NCBI RefSeq assembly: GCF_023242475.1
Contig: NZ_JALJFG010000011.1
Span: forward strand, 1 to 64,000
Direction of reading: 5' to 3'
Origin: Pseudomonas sp. MWU15-20650
GTDB lineage: Bacteria > Pseudomonadota > Gammaproteobacteria > Pseudomonadales > Pseudomonadaceae
DNA length: 64,000 nt
Below are positions 27,918 to 36,913 of this stretch, one piece after another; position 1 is the first letter of the stretch; the number at the start of each line of letters is the position of its first letter. Made by a program: the position numbers and the translations under genes. The notes under the pieces were generated by a model. The model worked only from the letters and a program-made list of their open reading frames with translations, made no database searches and had not been told where the DNA came from.

Positions 27918-30680
27918 ATGGCGACACTTTGCGAAATATGTAATGCGAGACCAGCCGTTGCGCGGGTGACGGTCTCGCAAAATGGCCAAGCAAAAACAAT
28001 GTCCATTTGCGATCACGATTACCGCCAACTCGTCCGTCATCAAAGCATGCTGAATCCATTTGACTCATTGCTGGGCGGTGGTATGTCCCGTTTCTTTGAC
28101 AGCGTGGGCGGCCACTCGGATCAAGGAGATGATGATCTAAGGCTTTCTGCACAGGTGCCCAGAGAGTCCGTAGACGCAACCGACGCCTTCAGTTCCCAGA
28201 CGATGGAAATCCTCCAACGCGCTGCAGAGAAGGCCCAGGAACTCAACCGCAGCGAACTCGACACCGAGCACCTGCTGTATGTGTTGGCGGATACCGATGT
28301 GGGCACGGCATTGCTCAAGGAGTTGAAGCTCTCTCCCGACGAAATCAAGGGCTACATCGACCATCACGCGCAGCGCGGCAGCGCCGAGTCGCCAGTCGAT
28401 CAGATGACCGTTTCACCACGTCTGAAGAAGGTCTTCAATTTTGCGTTCCAGGCGTCCCGAGACCTCGGACATTCATACGTAGGCCCGGAGCATTTGTTGA
28501 TTGGGTTGTCGGCGGTACCGGAGAGTATCGCCGGCACACTGTTAAAAAAATATGGAGTCACCCCCGAAGCCTTGCGGCAGAAAGTGGTCAAGGTCGTGGG
28601 CAAAGGCGCCGAGGATGGCCGGGTGGACACCCCGACTGGGACGCCGACGCTCGACAAGTTCGGTCGAGACCTGACGGCGTTGGCCCGTGAGGGCAAGCTT
28701 GATCCGGTACTTGGGCGTGCGCAGGAAATCGAAAACACCATTGAAGTACTTGCCCGCCGTAGGAAGAACAATCCGGTGCTCATTGGAGAACCCGGAGTCG
28801 GTAAGACAGCAATTGTAGAAGGCCTCGCACAGCGCATCGTAAAAGGTGATGTTCCTGAGATTCTGCGTGGTCGACGACTGGTTGAAGTGAATCTGAACTC
28901 AATGGTGGCGGGCTCTAAATACCGTGGGGAATTCGAGGAACGGGCCAAGCAACTGCTGGATGAGGTAACAGCGAAAAGCTCGGAGCTGGTTTTGTTTATC
29001 GACGAGCTGCACACCATCGTCGGGGCAGGGGCAGAAGAGGGCGGCCTGGACATTGCTAACGTTCTGAAGCCTGCATTGGCTCGAGGCGAGCTCAGCCTTA
29101 TCGGCGCGACTACGCTCAATGAGTACCAAAAGCACATCGAAAAAGATGCCGCGCTTGAACGACGCTTTCAACCGGTGCTGGTACCAGAGCCTACGGTCGA
29201 TCAAACCATCATTATCTTGCGTGGCCTGCGCGACAAGCTTGAGGCGCACCATCAGGTCACGTTTGCGGATGAAGCCTTCGTCGCTGCGGCAGAACTATCG
29301 GATCGTTACATTACTTCGCGCTTCTTGCCGGACAAGGCGATTGATCTGATCGATCAGGCGGCTGCGCGTGTTCGCATCAGCGCCAGCTCAAGACCCGCGA
29401 GCATCCAGGAACTCGAAGCTGAAATCACCCAGTTGAAACGCGAGCAGGATTATTCGACTTCGCGCAAACGCTTTGATGAGGCCAAGGGTTTTGAGGAGCG
29501 CATCAACCAGAAACAAGCACAGCTGGAGGAGGAAACCGAGGCTTGGCAGCGCAAGACCGGGTCTGAAACCCTGGAGGTCACGATGGCCTCGATTGCCGAT
29601 GTTGTTTCGCGCCTTACGGGCATCCCTGTCACCGAGCTGACGCAAGAAGAGCGGCAAAAGCTGCTCAACATGGAAGACACTCTGCGTGATCGCCTAGTGG
29701 GTCAGGAGGACGCTGTTCTCGCCGTCAGTGACGCCGTGCGTCTATCGCGTGCCGGGTTGGGACAAGCGAATCGGCCGATTGCGACGTTTCTTTTCCTCGG
29801 CCCTACCGGGGTCGGTAAAACCGAGTTGGCCAAGGCGCTGGCAGAGACTGTGTTTGGCGACGAACAGTCGATTATTCGTATCGATATGTCCGAGTACATG
29901 GAGAAGCATGCGGTGGCCCGGCTGATCGGTGCACCACCCGGATACGTCGGTTACGACGAGGGCGGGCAGTTGACCGAGCGCGTGCGCCGCAAGCCCTACA
30001 GCGTGATTCTGCTCGACGAAATCGAAAAAGCGCATCCCGATGTCAGCAACGTGTTGCTGCAGGTGTTCGATGATGGTCGATTGACCGATGGCAAGGGGCG
30101 CGTCGTGGATTTCAGCAACACCATCATCATTGCCACCAGCAACCTGGGTTCTTCTGTAATCATGCAGAACCTGGAGCGTCCTGAGGATGAGCGTCTCACT
30201 GATAAAGCCTTGCGCGATGAGCTGATGGACGTGCTCAAAGGGCATTTCCGTCCCGAGTTCCTGAATCGTATCGACGACATCATCGTGTTCCATGCCTTGA
30301 GCCGCGACAATATCCGGGCCATCGTGGGCATCCAGCTCGACCGTGTGACTCGAACCGCCGCAGCGCAGGACATCACGTTGAAAATCGATGACTCGCTTGT
30401 TGACCACCTGGCCGATGTTGGCTACCAGCCCGAATTTGGCGCACGCGAATTGAAACGGCAGATTCGCCAAACCGTCGAAACGCGACTTGCCAAAGAGATG
30501 CTTGCTGACAAGCTCAAAGCCGGCGACAGCGTTGAGTTGGGTTATGACAAGGGGCGTGATGAAGTGATCTTCAACAAGGTTGAGGTTGATGAACCGAAGG
30601 CTTCTGAAAAGACTAGCCCACCGGCAGATCAGCCAAAGCAAACCGATGATTTAGCTTCTACGGCGGGCACTGGAACTTGA
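27918..30680 (+). CDS. clpG: ClpG/ClpK-like AAA+ disaggregase with N-terminal zinc finger
   Basis: Hsp100 chaperone of 920 aa. It begins with a CxxC...CxH zinc-finger-like segment (Cys5, Cys8, Cys31, His33), then double Clp N-domain repeats, a first AAA domain (Walker A GEPGVGKT near 292, IDELHTIVGAG), a short coiled-coil middle domain, a second AAA domain (GPTGVGKT near 628, LLDEIEKAHPDV) and a polar C-terminal tail. Between TSNLGSS and FRPEFLNRI I see no IGF/VGF-type loop, so it should not feed ClpP. The N-terminal extension and missing loop fit stand-alone disaggregases of the ClpG/ClpK type that confer heat tolerance. Many databases would label it ClpC. Confidence 0.85.
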   Translation: MATLCEICNARPAVARVTVSQNGQAKTMSICDHDYRQLVRHQSMLNPFDSLLGGGMSRFFDSVGGHSDQGDDDLRLSAQVPRESVDATDAFSSQTMEILQRAAEKAQELNRSELDTEHLLYVLADTDVGTALLKELKLSPDEIKGYIDHHAQRGSAESPVDQMTVSPRLKKVFNFAFQASRDLGHSYVGPEHLLIGLSAVPESIAGTLLKKYGVTPEALRQKVVKVVGKGAEDGRVDTPTGTPTLDKFGRDLTALAREGKLDPVLGRAQEIENTIEVLARRRKNNPVLIGEPGVGKTAIVEGLAQRIVKGDVPEILRGRRLVEVNLNSMVAGSKYRGEFEERAKQLLDEVTAKSSELVLFIDELHTIVGAGAEEGGLDIANVLKPALARGELSLIGATTLNEYQKHIEKDAALERRFQPVLVPEPTVDQTIIILRGLRDKLEAHHQVTFADEAFVAAAELSDRYITSRFLPDKAIDLIDQAAARVRISASSRPASIQELEAEITQLKREQDYSTSRKRFDEAKGFEERINQKQAQLEEETEAWQRKTGSETLEVTMASIADVVSRLTGIPVTELTQEERQKLLNMEDTLRDRLVGQEDAVLAVSDAVRLSRAGLGQANRPIATFLFLGPTGVGKTELAKALAETVFGDEQSIIRIDMSEYMEKHAVARLIGAPPGYVGYDEGGQLTERVRRKPYSVILLDEIEKAHPDVSNVLLQVFDDGRLTDGKGRVVDFSNTIIIATSNLGSSVIMQNLERPEDERLTDKALRDELMDVLKGHFRPEFLNRIDDIIVFHALSRDNIRAIVGIQLDRVTRTAAAQDITLKIDDSLVDHLADVGYQPEFGARELKRQIRQTVETRLAKEMLADKLKAGDSVELGYDKGRDEVIFNKVEVDEPKASEKTSPPADQPKQTDDLASTAGTGT

Positions 30681-30704
30681 CGTAAAACCAATATCGACTA
30701 AGGA

Positions 30705-30746
30705 GCGGGCCTGAGGATGTATTGATCACAGGCCTGCTTCGCTTTT
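30705..30746 (+). terminator. Terminator after the Clp gene
   Basis: GCGGGCCTG and CAGGCCTGC pair over 8 of 9 positions and are followed by TTCGCTTTT. Confidence 0.6.
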
Positions 30747-30795
30747 CATCAAGGTATTGCTAGCCGAAAAGTTCAGGTAGTTCACAGACCTCCTT

Positions 30796-31701
30796 TTAGC
30801 TTAGGACATAGTCAATAGGTTGGAGTGGAGGGGGGATATGGGTACGGCCAATGGCACTCAAGATATCTCGTTCAATCGCTCGAACGAGGGCATCAGTGGG
30901 GAGATCGTTTTCGTCCCGTCCAAAAGGATCCTCCAACTCATCTCCGATAGCATCGAGTCCAAAAAATGTATAGCTGACTATCGCAGTGAAAATTGGCGCA
31001 ATCCACCCCAAAGGTTCGGCCAACGCAAAGGGCAGCAGTATGCAAAAGAGATAGATAGTGCGGTGCAGGAGTAATGTATATGGAAAGGGAAGCGGGGTAT
31101 TTTTGATACGCTCGCAAATTGCCTGGGCCTCACACAAACCGGTTAATCGCTGCTCCAGCGTTACATATCGCCATTCACTGATTATGTTTTCTTGAGCCAG
31201 GCGTGAACACTCCCTTCCGGTTTCTTGCAAAATGCCATCGCTGATGTTGAAGGTCGGGGTGATCTTGATCAGAAGGCCTGGTACCCAAGGTCGAGCAGCT
31301 TTCAGCTCATCTTCATTGCGAAGCTTTGCGTTAAGCGCATGAGCGAACCCACACAATCCCAACAGCATCCTTTCCCTTAACTCAGTGTCCTGAATGACAC
31401 AACTCTCGCGGATGAAAGAGCGTACTTCGATGATGATTCTTCCCCATTCCTTGCGTCCCTCCCACCACCGATCGTAACAAGCTGAATTGCGAAAGCTCAT
31501 GAAGATGGACAGTGACAGGCCTAGCAGAGTGAAAGGTGTGGCGTTGACGCGTGAGAAGAAAGCAGGGTGCATGCTTTCAATCAATACGATGATGGAAGCC
31601 AGGACGGTGACCATGATGCTTCGCCGAACGATACGTTTAGCGATGGATCCTTTCAACGTAACCAGAACGTTTAGCATGTTTGGTTTGGGATGAACGATCA
31701 T
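30796..31701 (-). CDS. Bestrophin-family channel, copy A
   Basis: A 301-aa member of the bestrophin/UPF0187 family, which includes pentameric ion channels such as KpBest. Typical segments are [30 protein letters not shown] near the first helices and [22 protein letters not shown] near the C-terminus. Four hydrophobic helices are visible. It lies 33 bases after moaA and shares its strand. A paralogue lies after the second moaA at 44214. Ion selectivity cannot be read from the sequence. Confidence 0.88.
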   Translation of the reverse strand: MIVHPKPNMLNVLVTLKGSIAKRIVRRSIMVTVLASIIVLIESMHPAFFSRVNATPFTLLGLSLSIFMSFRNSACYDRWWEGRKEWGRIIIEVRSFIRESCVIQDTELRERMLLGLCGFAHALNAKLRNEDELKAARPWVPGLLIKITPTFNISDGILQETGRECSRLAQENIISEWRYVTLEQRLTGLCEAQAICERIKNTPLPFPYTLLLHRTIYLFCILLPFALAEPLGWIAPIFTAIVSYTFFGLDAIGDELEDPFGRDENDLPTDALVRAIERDILSAIGRTHIPPPLQPIDYVLS

Positions 31702-31734
31702 GGTTGCCCCGCAAGCGAATGAAAGGATTGGAAG

Positions 31735-32739
31735 TTAACCACCCGTCATGTTCATGAAGCGCAGAATCTGCACGTCGCCATTGGTCGCGAAATGATGGCT
31801 GTAGGGCTTCAGCCTCATAGCGTCACGGATGGCTCTGTCGAGCCGTTCGCTATCTGCGGGGTAGCTGCGAAGAATCTGTTTCAGATCGCTTGAGTGTTCG
31901 TTACCCAGGCACAGCAGCAGTCGCCCCTCGACCGTTACTCTCACTCGATTACAGCTCCCGCAAAAGTTATGGCTATGGGGTGAAATGAAGCCAATTCTGA
32001 TATTGGGTGCTTCTGCGATCCGCCAATAACTGGATGGGCCTTGGGTGGATTCGGCTGACTTGATCAAAGTGAAGACTTCGCTCAGACGCGCTCGAACCTC
32101 ATCACTTGAACAGTAGGACTCATTGCGTTGGTGCTCAGTGATGACGCCCAGCGGCATTTCTTCAATGAAGGAAATGTCTAGCTGTCTATCGATGGCAAAT
32201 CGCACCAGGTCAACCACTTCGGTATCGTTGCGCCCCTTGAGCACTACACAGTTAAGTTTGGTGTGGCGAAAGTCGGCGGCAAGGGCTGCGTCGATTCCAG
32301 CAATCACGCGGCTCAGATCGCCTGTTCTTGTCAGTGATTTGAAAAGCTGGCTGTTCAAGCTGTCCAGGCTGATGTTCAGGCGAGATACGCCAGCGTCATG
32401 CAAGGGCTTTGCCATGTGGGTGAGTTGCGAGCCATTAGTGCTCATGCACAGCTCTCTCAGGCCTGGCAGTGTGGCGATCTGACCACACAATTTAACAATG
32501 CCGTTTCGTACGAGTGGCTCTCCACCCGTCAATCGAATTTTCTGCACGCCCAAAGCCACGAACTGCTGTGCTATTTGGAACAGCTCTTCTAACGTCAAAA
32601 TGTTTTGGCGAGGTAGAAATTCCATGTCTTCTGCCATGCAGTAAACGCAGCGAAAATCACAGCGATCAGTCACCGACATTCTGAGGTACGTGATTTTGCG
32701 ATTGAAGCTGTCGACTAGCTCGTTGTCAGGTATGTCCAC
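31735..32739 (-). CDS. moaA: GTP 3',8-cyclase MoaA, copy A
   Basis: Radical-SAM enzyme for the first step of molybdopterin synthesis. The 334-aa protein has Cys27, Cys31 and Cys34 ([10 protein letters not shown]) for the SAM cluster, a C-terminal cluster site ([18 protein letters not shown]) and the terminal Gly-Gly needed for activity. The start codon is GTG after AAAGGT. GC is lower than in the second moaA at 45153, from which it differs at many positions. A dedicated moaA fits the need of the YdeP-type enzymes for the cofactor. Confidence 0.95.
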   Translation of the reverse strand: MDIPDNELVDSFNRKITYLRMSVTDRCDFRCVYCMAEDMEFLPRQNILTLEELFQIAQQFVALGVQKIRLTGGEPLVRNGIVKLCGQIATLPGLRELCMSTNGSQLTHMAKPLHDAGVSRLNISLDSLNSQLFKSLTRTGDLSRVIAGIDAALAADFRHTKLNCVVLKGRNDTEVVDLVRFAIDRQLDISFIEEMPLGVITEHQRNESYCSSDEVRARLSEVFTLIKSAESTQGPSSYWRIAEAPNIRIGFISPHSHNFCGSCNRVRVTVEGRLLLCLGNEHSSDLKQILRSYPADSERLDRAIRDAMRLKPYSHHFATNGDVQILRFMNMTGG

Positions 32740-32991
32740 TTTTGCCGTACCTTTTCATTGTGATTATCGGTGTCGAGGCGAAAGCATGTTTTGGAGTCAA
32801 TCTAGGAGAGGAAAGGGTGAAATTTAAGCATAGGCAGACGTCCGAGAGGCGTCAAACAGCATGGCATTCCTGGTTCGACGGCTCACGATTAGTCGGCCCT
32901 GCGAGAAGAACTATCATGATCAGACGTTGATGGGGCATTCTACCTAACGAACGTCCGGTGCTGAACATGGCGCCGGATCAAGGAGAGACAC

Positions 32992-33231
32992 ATGTCAGAA
33001 CGTATTGATAAAGATCATCCCGTTAAATACGTGACACAAAGTGGTGTCACCGTGATGATTGGCTTCAGTTGGAGCCCGGCGCTTGATATTCCTGTTGGGG
33101 CCAAGTTGACCATGCCAGGCAAGGCTACCCGGCCGGCCTATGTGGAGGGCGACCATTGGGAGAGTTATGAGCAGGCAGTTGAAGGGGCGCGAGAAGCGGC
33201 GGAGCGGTGGGTGAACTCTCCGCTTCGATGA
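32992..33231 (+). CDS. 79-aa conserved protein, copy A
   Basis: Small acidic soluble protein: MSERIDKDHPV..., VMIGFSWSPALDIPVGAKLT, HWESYEQAVEGAREAAERWV. It has a paralogue of exactly the same length at 51821, and the ribosome region is also alike (GGCGCCGGATC-AGGAGAG-AC). I do not recognise the family. One copy closes module A and one closes module B, which ties it to the oxidase/oxidoreductase set. No cysteine, membrane helix or signal peptide is present; a beta-strand-plus-helix domain is plausible. Confidence 0.75.
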   Translation: MSERIDKDHPVKYVTQSGVTVMIGFSWSPALDIPVGAKLTMPGKATRPAYVEGDHWESYEQAVEGAREAAERWVNSPLR

Positions 33232-33735
33232 AAGGCTTGATCAGTTAGGTATCAATACCGTCACTATGGCGAGGGAGCTTGTTCATTCGTCATAGTGGCT
33301 TCAAAGGACTCTTCGAACAGAAGATCAGATCCAGTGGGACCGCGAAATCACAAGCTCCATCTGCCGTCCTCTGTGCTAATTAGAATCCCATTCACGTTGT
33401 CTGCTCTGACCAGTTAGGGCATTCACCTGTTTGTAACCTTTCTTTTGCACCGTAAACCACGGGAGTTAACAAGTGATAAAAGTGGTTTACATGAATCGAC
33501 GGCACGGCGGGGGGACAGATCCCCGCGCCGGTTTGATCAGTGTCTGCTTTCGGCCCAGAGTGTGTAAAAACGCTCAAGGCCTCATCGTCTTGGGTCATTG
33601 ACGCTCGTGGCCGAACAATTGCGTGGAAAATTCTGCTGTTGCACCTGAATGACCGGCGGCTACGTCAGCTGTGTGCCACAGGAATCGCTGGATGAAGGTG
33701 GTTTGTTACTGATTGAATCTGAGAGGATTATTCGT
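33232..33735. other. 504-bp region without a supported gene
   Basis: Short open frames on both strands lack ribosome sites. A 7-bp inverted repeat (CACTATG at 33262, CATAGTG at 33291) may end the transcript of the 79-aa gene. Nothing else is supported. Confidence 0.45.
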
Positions 33736-33967
33736 ATGAAGTATCTTTTTGAGAACCTGGCACTTGCTCCTGAGCTAAAGGACGGAGAGACCTGGTGCAG
33801 CACCTACCAATCGAGTCACGACGATAACTTGGGCGGCGCAACAGCTTCACCTGGCGTTGTTCAATGAGACTGAAATGCTCCAGAAAACGAACACTTTCTA
33901 TCAGCAATTCTTCGGCTACACTCTGAGTGAAACCGATGCGAGGCATGTGCTCCAGGGGCTGCCCTAA
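33736..33967 (+). pseudogene. Small gene, apparently frameshifted
   Basis: The ATG at 33736 follows GAGAGGA and codes MKYLFENLALAPELKDGETW. The frame ends early at 33867. A neighbouring frame from about 33826 continues WAAQQLHLALFNETEMLQ and on to YTLSETDARHVLQGLP before a TAA at 33965. Joined, they make a plausible protein of about 76 aa. This could be a true frameshift or a sequencing error. The family is not recognised. Confidence 0.35.
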
Positions 33968-34206
33968 GGACTAGAGCGCACCAGAATTGCTTGGTGTGTG
34001 TTGATCGAAGGAACGTCGACTAATTGCCGGCGCTCCGCAAGCCAGTCTCTCATTCGGGCTACATCGAAAATCTGACCTTGCTCTATCAGCCTTAAAATGA
34101 GCGATTTAGATATTCGGTAGTGGCCGCAATCAGCGCAAATTCGCTCTGCAAAGTCTCCAGATAATTGAATTTGTTCAGCGCTTCCAGCGCAAATAAGACA
34201 CCTCAT
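33964..34206 (-). CDS. Small zinc-ribbon-like protein
   Basis: 80 aa with two knuckles, CLIC near residues 3-6 and CADCGH near 24-29, that could bind zinc. The rest is helical and ends in an unstructured tail. AAGGAAAGAG lies just before the ATG. It may bind nucleic acid, but this is not shown. It is convergent with the frameshifted small gene. Confidence 0.6.
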   Translation of the reverse strand: MRCLICAGSAEQIQLSGDFAERICADCGHYRISKSLILRLIEQGQIFDVARMRDWLAERRQLVDVPSINTHQAILVRSSP

Positions 34207-34317
34207 ACTCTTTCCTTGGGTATGTCGTCAGCTGAATGCCGTATGGGGGGGTAGCAGCGTCCTGAGCAGTCAATGGCCAGTATTGGAACTGGCCACACTT
34301 CGATCATTGAACGAAAC

Positions 34318-34578
34318 TTAGCCGATCTTTAAATGCCACTCGAAGATAGAGATGCTGGCCAAGTCATTTAAGACTAAAGGATCGTTCTTGGCTAATGCCT
34401 CGGCTTCTTCTAGAGTGTTCGCTTCAAAAACATAAGCGCCTCCGTGGAAATTGGTATAGGGACCCGCCATTTTTAGCGGGCCTTTCTGAGTCAGTTCGTA
34501 GAAAAAGCCCCAATGCGCCTTCATCATCTCATCAGAAACTTCGCGTTTGCCCGTCAAGTGGACCAAGTAGGTTTTCAA
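34318..34578 (-). CDS. YciI-family small protein
   Basis: 86 aa, dimeric alpha+beta barrel fold of the YciI type. Features are an N-terminal strand MKTYLVHLTGKR, a helix, the GPLKMAGPY segment with the family glycine, and EEAEALAKNDPLV before a final strand. YciI proteins have conserved His/Asp residues but poorly known activity. It lies 37 bases downstream of the P450 gene on the same strand, so the two are likely cotranscribed, and it could act on the P450 product. Confidence 0.75.
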   Translation of the reverse strand: MKTYLVHLTGKREVSDEMMKAHWGFFYELTQKGPLKMAGPYTNFHGGAYVFEANTLEEAEALAKNDPLVLNDLASISIFEWHLKIG

Positions 34579-34615
34579 AGTTACTCCTATGAATCAAAAT
34601 GTACGGTTTAAAGTA

Positions 34616-35860
34616 TTAAGTGAGGTCCAGCACCAAGGAGGATGGCATGCGCATGATCAAACTCTCGCGCTGCCAAATGACTTCATGGCCGGCAGCGAGC
34701 TTTATAAAGTTAAATCCGCTCAACATTTTTTCACACGCAATTTCTGTTATATATTGCCCTAGCGCCCGCCCCACGCATTGATAACGACCTGCGGTAAACG
34801 CCAAGTGTTTGCTGCTGTTTTTTCGTGTGATATCGAATTTATCTGGATCAGCGAATATCTGCTCGTCTCTATTCCCAGAGGCGAGGCAGAGGACAACGTC
34901 ATCCCCTTTTTTTATCAGCGTACCACCGAGTTGAAAGTCAGTATTTGCCGTGCGCTTAGTCATCTGGGCAGGGGTCTCCATCCGCATGGACTCAGCAAGC
35001 GTATTGCGCAGCAGCTTGGCGTCGCTTCTGATTTTTCTCTGTTCTTCAGGCCATTGCGCTAATAACAAGAGCGTGTTGGCAATCACGGCCACCACCGTTT
35101 CTGTTCCACCTATAAAGCAGGCGATCGCATCTAACGTATAATCCCGTGCCGTGTATTCAGTGTTGCCGTGGTGCAAGGCTTCGTAAAAAATCCCTTTACT
35201 TGAACCTTTTTGATGGTCGCTGTAGTTTCTTTTAAATAGTGTGTCTAGGTTGCTGAGTGCTTCTTTTAAATTCAGCAGTCCATCAAGAGTAATTGAACTT
35301 GGGTCAAGCAGGAGCCGAATGTTTTTAACTTCGGCATGAAGTGCGTCTTTGTCTGTCTGTGAGAACCCTAACCACGCGGAAAATAAATTCACCCACAATG
35401 GCTTTATCAACATCTCAATGATATTGACCTCGTTGCGATTGTCGAGCGCCTGGATTTGACTGACTAATAAATCTATTTCAACGTTTATGAGGCCCCTGAA
35501 TTTTTCGATCCAGATGCCCGTAAGAGGCGTCATCAATGATTTTCTATGTTTGGCGAATGCATCGCCCTCTTGAAATAAAATGAGGTCGCGTAGCATGGAT
35601 CTATTGATCTCAGAGAGCTCGACATTCTTTTTGTCAAACTCATGGATCAGCTTGTTTATGATGCCTGAGGTGACCAGTGACGGTTCATTCAAGCACTGAG
35701 ATATATCGTTGTAACGTGTCAGGATTAAAGTATTTCCCAAGTAGTGCGAGGGGTATGACTCGCGCATAACGCTATAAGTTTTATAGGGGGATTTGTTGAA
35801 GTTAGAAGATTTTGGGTTGAAGAAAAATGCTCTGGCTTTAGTAGGAACAAAACCATCCAT
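34616..35860 (-). CDS. Cytochrome P450
   Basis: Haem-thiolate monooxygenase of 414 aa. The haem-binding loop is AFTAGRYQCVG; the ExxR motif is ESMR; the oxygen-binding I-helix reads CFIGGTETVV, with Gly-Thr in place. It is a soluble bacterial-type enzyme that needs a separate ferredoxin system, which is not encoded here. GC is far below the flanks and the codon use is atypical, pointing to transfer. It is divergent from a thioesterase gene and followed by a YciI-type gene, suggesting a small biosynthetic or detoxifying cluster. Substrate unknown. Confidence 0.92.
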   Translation of the reverse strand: MDGFVPTKARAFFFNPKSSNFNKSPYKTYSVMRESYPSHYLGNTLILTRYNDISQCLNEPSLVTSGIINKLIHEFDKKNVELSEINRSMLRDLILFQEGDAFAKHRKSLMTPLTGIWIEKFRGLINVEIDLLVSQIQALDNRNEVNIIEMLIKPLWVNLFSAWLGFSQTDKDALHAEVKNIRLLLDPSSITLDGLLNLKEALSNLDTLFKRNYSDHQKGSSKGIFYEALHHGNTEYTARDYTLDAIACFIGGTETVVAVIANTLLLLAQWPEEQRKIRSDAKLLRNTLAESMRMETPAQMTKRTANTDFQLGGTLIKKGDDVVLCLASGNRDEQIFADPDKFDITRKNSSKHLAFTAGRYQCVGRALGQYITEIACEKMLSGFNFIKLAAGHEVIWQRESLIMRMPSSLVLDLT

Positions 35861-36139
35861 AGTATTGCCTCAAAAAATGAAGATGAACACTTGCGAAGTG
35901 AGTTCGAAGTAAATCACGTTGGCAAGTCAAAGGGGATGATGGCAAATTGCAATTTTGTATGGGAAATGTAAGTTGTAGGACAATGATGGCTAGGAGTAGC
36001 TCGCTCGTACAGGTAAGTTAAATGAGTTTGGTGGAAGCCTGGTTGGATTGCTAAAGTAACGCCATGGTGGTCGCTGGGTTTGTGCCGGTGTGGGCCAAGT
36101 TAAAAGGGATAGCGCAGATCGTTAATTCAGGGCTTTAGC

Positions 36140-36577
36140 ATGAGAAAGAAGTATTTTGATAGTGGCACTCGTGAGTTTGGTATTAAAGTACCTTTTCGTG
36201 ACGTGGACATGGGGGGTGTTGTGTATCATCCTTATTATCTGACTTATTTGGAGGCGGGTAGAGACAATTGGTTTAGTGCGTTTGATATTAATCTGCATGC
36301 GCTCATTAAGAATAATCGCTATGCTCTGGTCGTTTCCAGTTTGGATGTTAAATATAAATCTCCGGCGTTTCTAGATGACCGTCTTTTGCTGCGGACAACA
36401 TTGCTAAAAGGTTCTCTTGCCTCATTTGAATTTACACAGGTTATCTATAGGGGCGAGACGTTGCTGCTCGAAGCGACAACAAAGGTTGTAGGGGTTTATG
36501 CGCATGACTTTAAACCGGCTAGACTGCCTGCTGAGGCCATATCACTTGGCGAGATGCCGAGCTTAAAGAGCCGGTAG
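36140..36577 (+). CDS. Hot-dog-fold acyl-CoA/ACP thioesterase
   Basis: A 145-aa 4HBT/FabM-like thioesterase: FRDVDMGGVVYHPYYLTYLEAGRD contains the catalytic Asp (DVDMGGVVYH) and the family YLEAGR helix. No signal peptide. The DNA is AT-rich like the divergent P450 gene across a 279-base gap, so both probably came together. It likely releases an acid from a thioester; the partner is unknown. Confidence 0.85.
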   Translation: MRKKYFDSGTREFGIKVPFRDVDMGGVVYHPYYLTYLEAGRDNWFSAFDINLHALIKNNRYALVVSSLDVKYKSPAFLDDRLLLRTTLLKGSLASFEFTQVIYRGETLLLEATTKVVGVYAHDFKPARLPAEAISLGEMPSLKSR

Positions 36578-36689
36578 CGTGTAAATAATGCTGTTAGCTG
36601 ACGAGTCACTATCAGGCCTTTATTTATCGTCGAGAGTGTATACCCGTTCAGTGCAGATAAACGGCTTGGGTGAGCAGCACTTGTTTATC

Positions 36690-36718
36690 TTGACACGGTG
36701 TTGCATGCCGCCTAGGTT
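36690..36718 (+). promoter_or_regulatory. Promoter-like block 3 (TTGACA-N17-TAGGTT)
   Basis: -35 at 36690-36695, -10 at 36713-36718, spacer CGGTGTTGCATGCCGCC. It matches blocks at 12868 and 24029. It lies about 184 bases before the ATG at 36903. Confidence 0.6.
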
Positions 36719-36722
36719 TCAG

Positions 36723-36755
36723 GTCACGCCTCAGGAGGCGTGACTCCTATTTTTT
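36723..36755 (+). terminator. Terminator-like hairpin just after promoter block 3
   Basis: GTCACGCCTC-AG-GAGGCGTGAC followed by TCCTATTTTTT. If transcription starts about seven bases after the -10 box, the stem would be at the very 5' end of the transcript, too early for normal termination. It may protect the RNA, bind a protein, or end transcription from the thioesterase gene. Confidence 0.55.
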
Positions 36756-36880
36756 ACGTTATTGATAACAATTCGCGCAGTTGAAGGGTTGTTTTACCTG
36801 ATCTCGCTGAGTGTGTAGAAGAAACGTGATGCTGCTTTTATTGTGGCAGCAACTGTGCATCTGGCTCCCGCCCTTCGGTG

Positions 36881-36913
36881 ATGAGTCGTTTTTGGAGTGA
36901 TCATGGCTATTAA
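36881..36913 (+). CDS. Putative 10-codon leader peptide overlapping copy 3 start
   Basis: MSRFWSDHGY then TAA, same position and frame as in copy 2. Upstream in-frame sequence is also alike in copies 1 and 3 (ASxGSRPxVMSR). It could couple translation to the main gene or reflect a conserved RNA leader. Not proven to be translated. Confidence 0.3.
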   Translation: MSRFWSDHGY

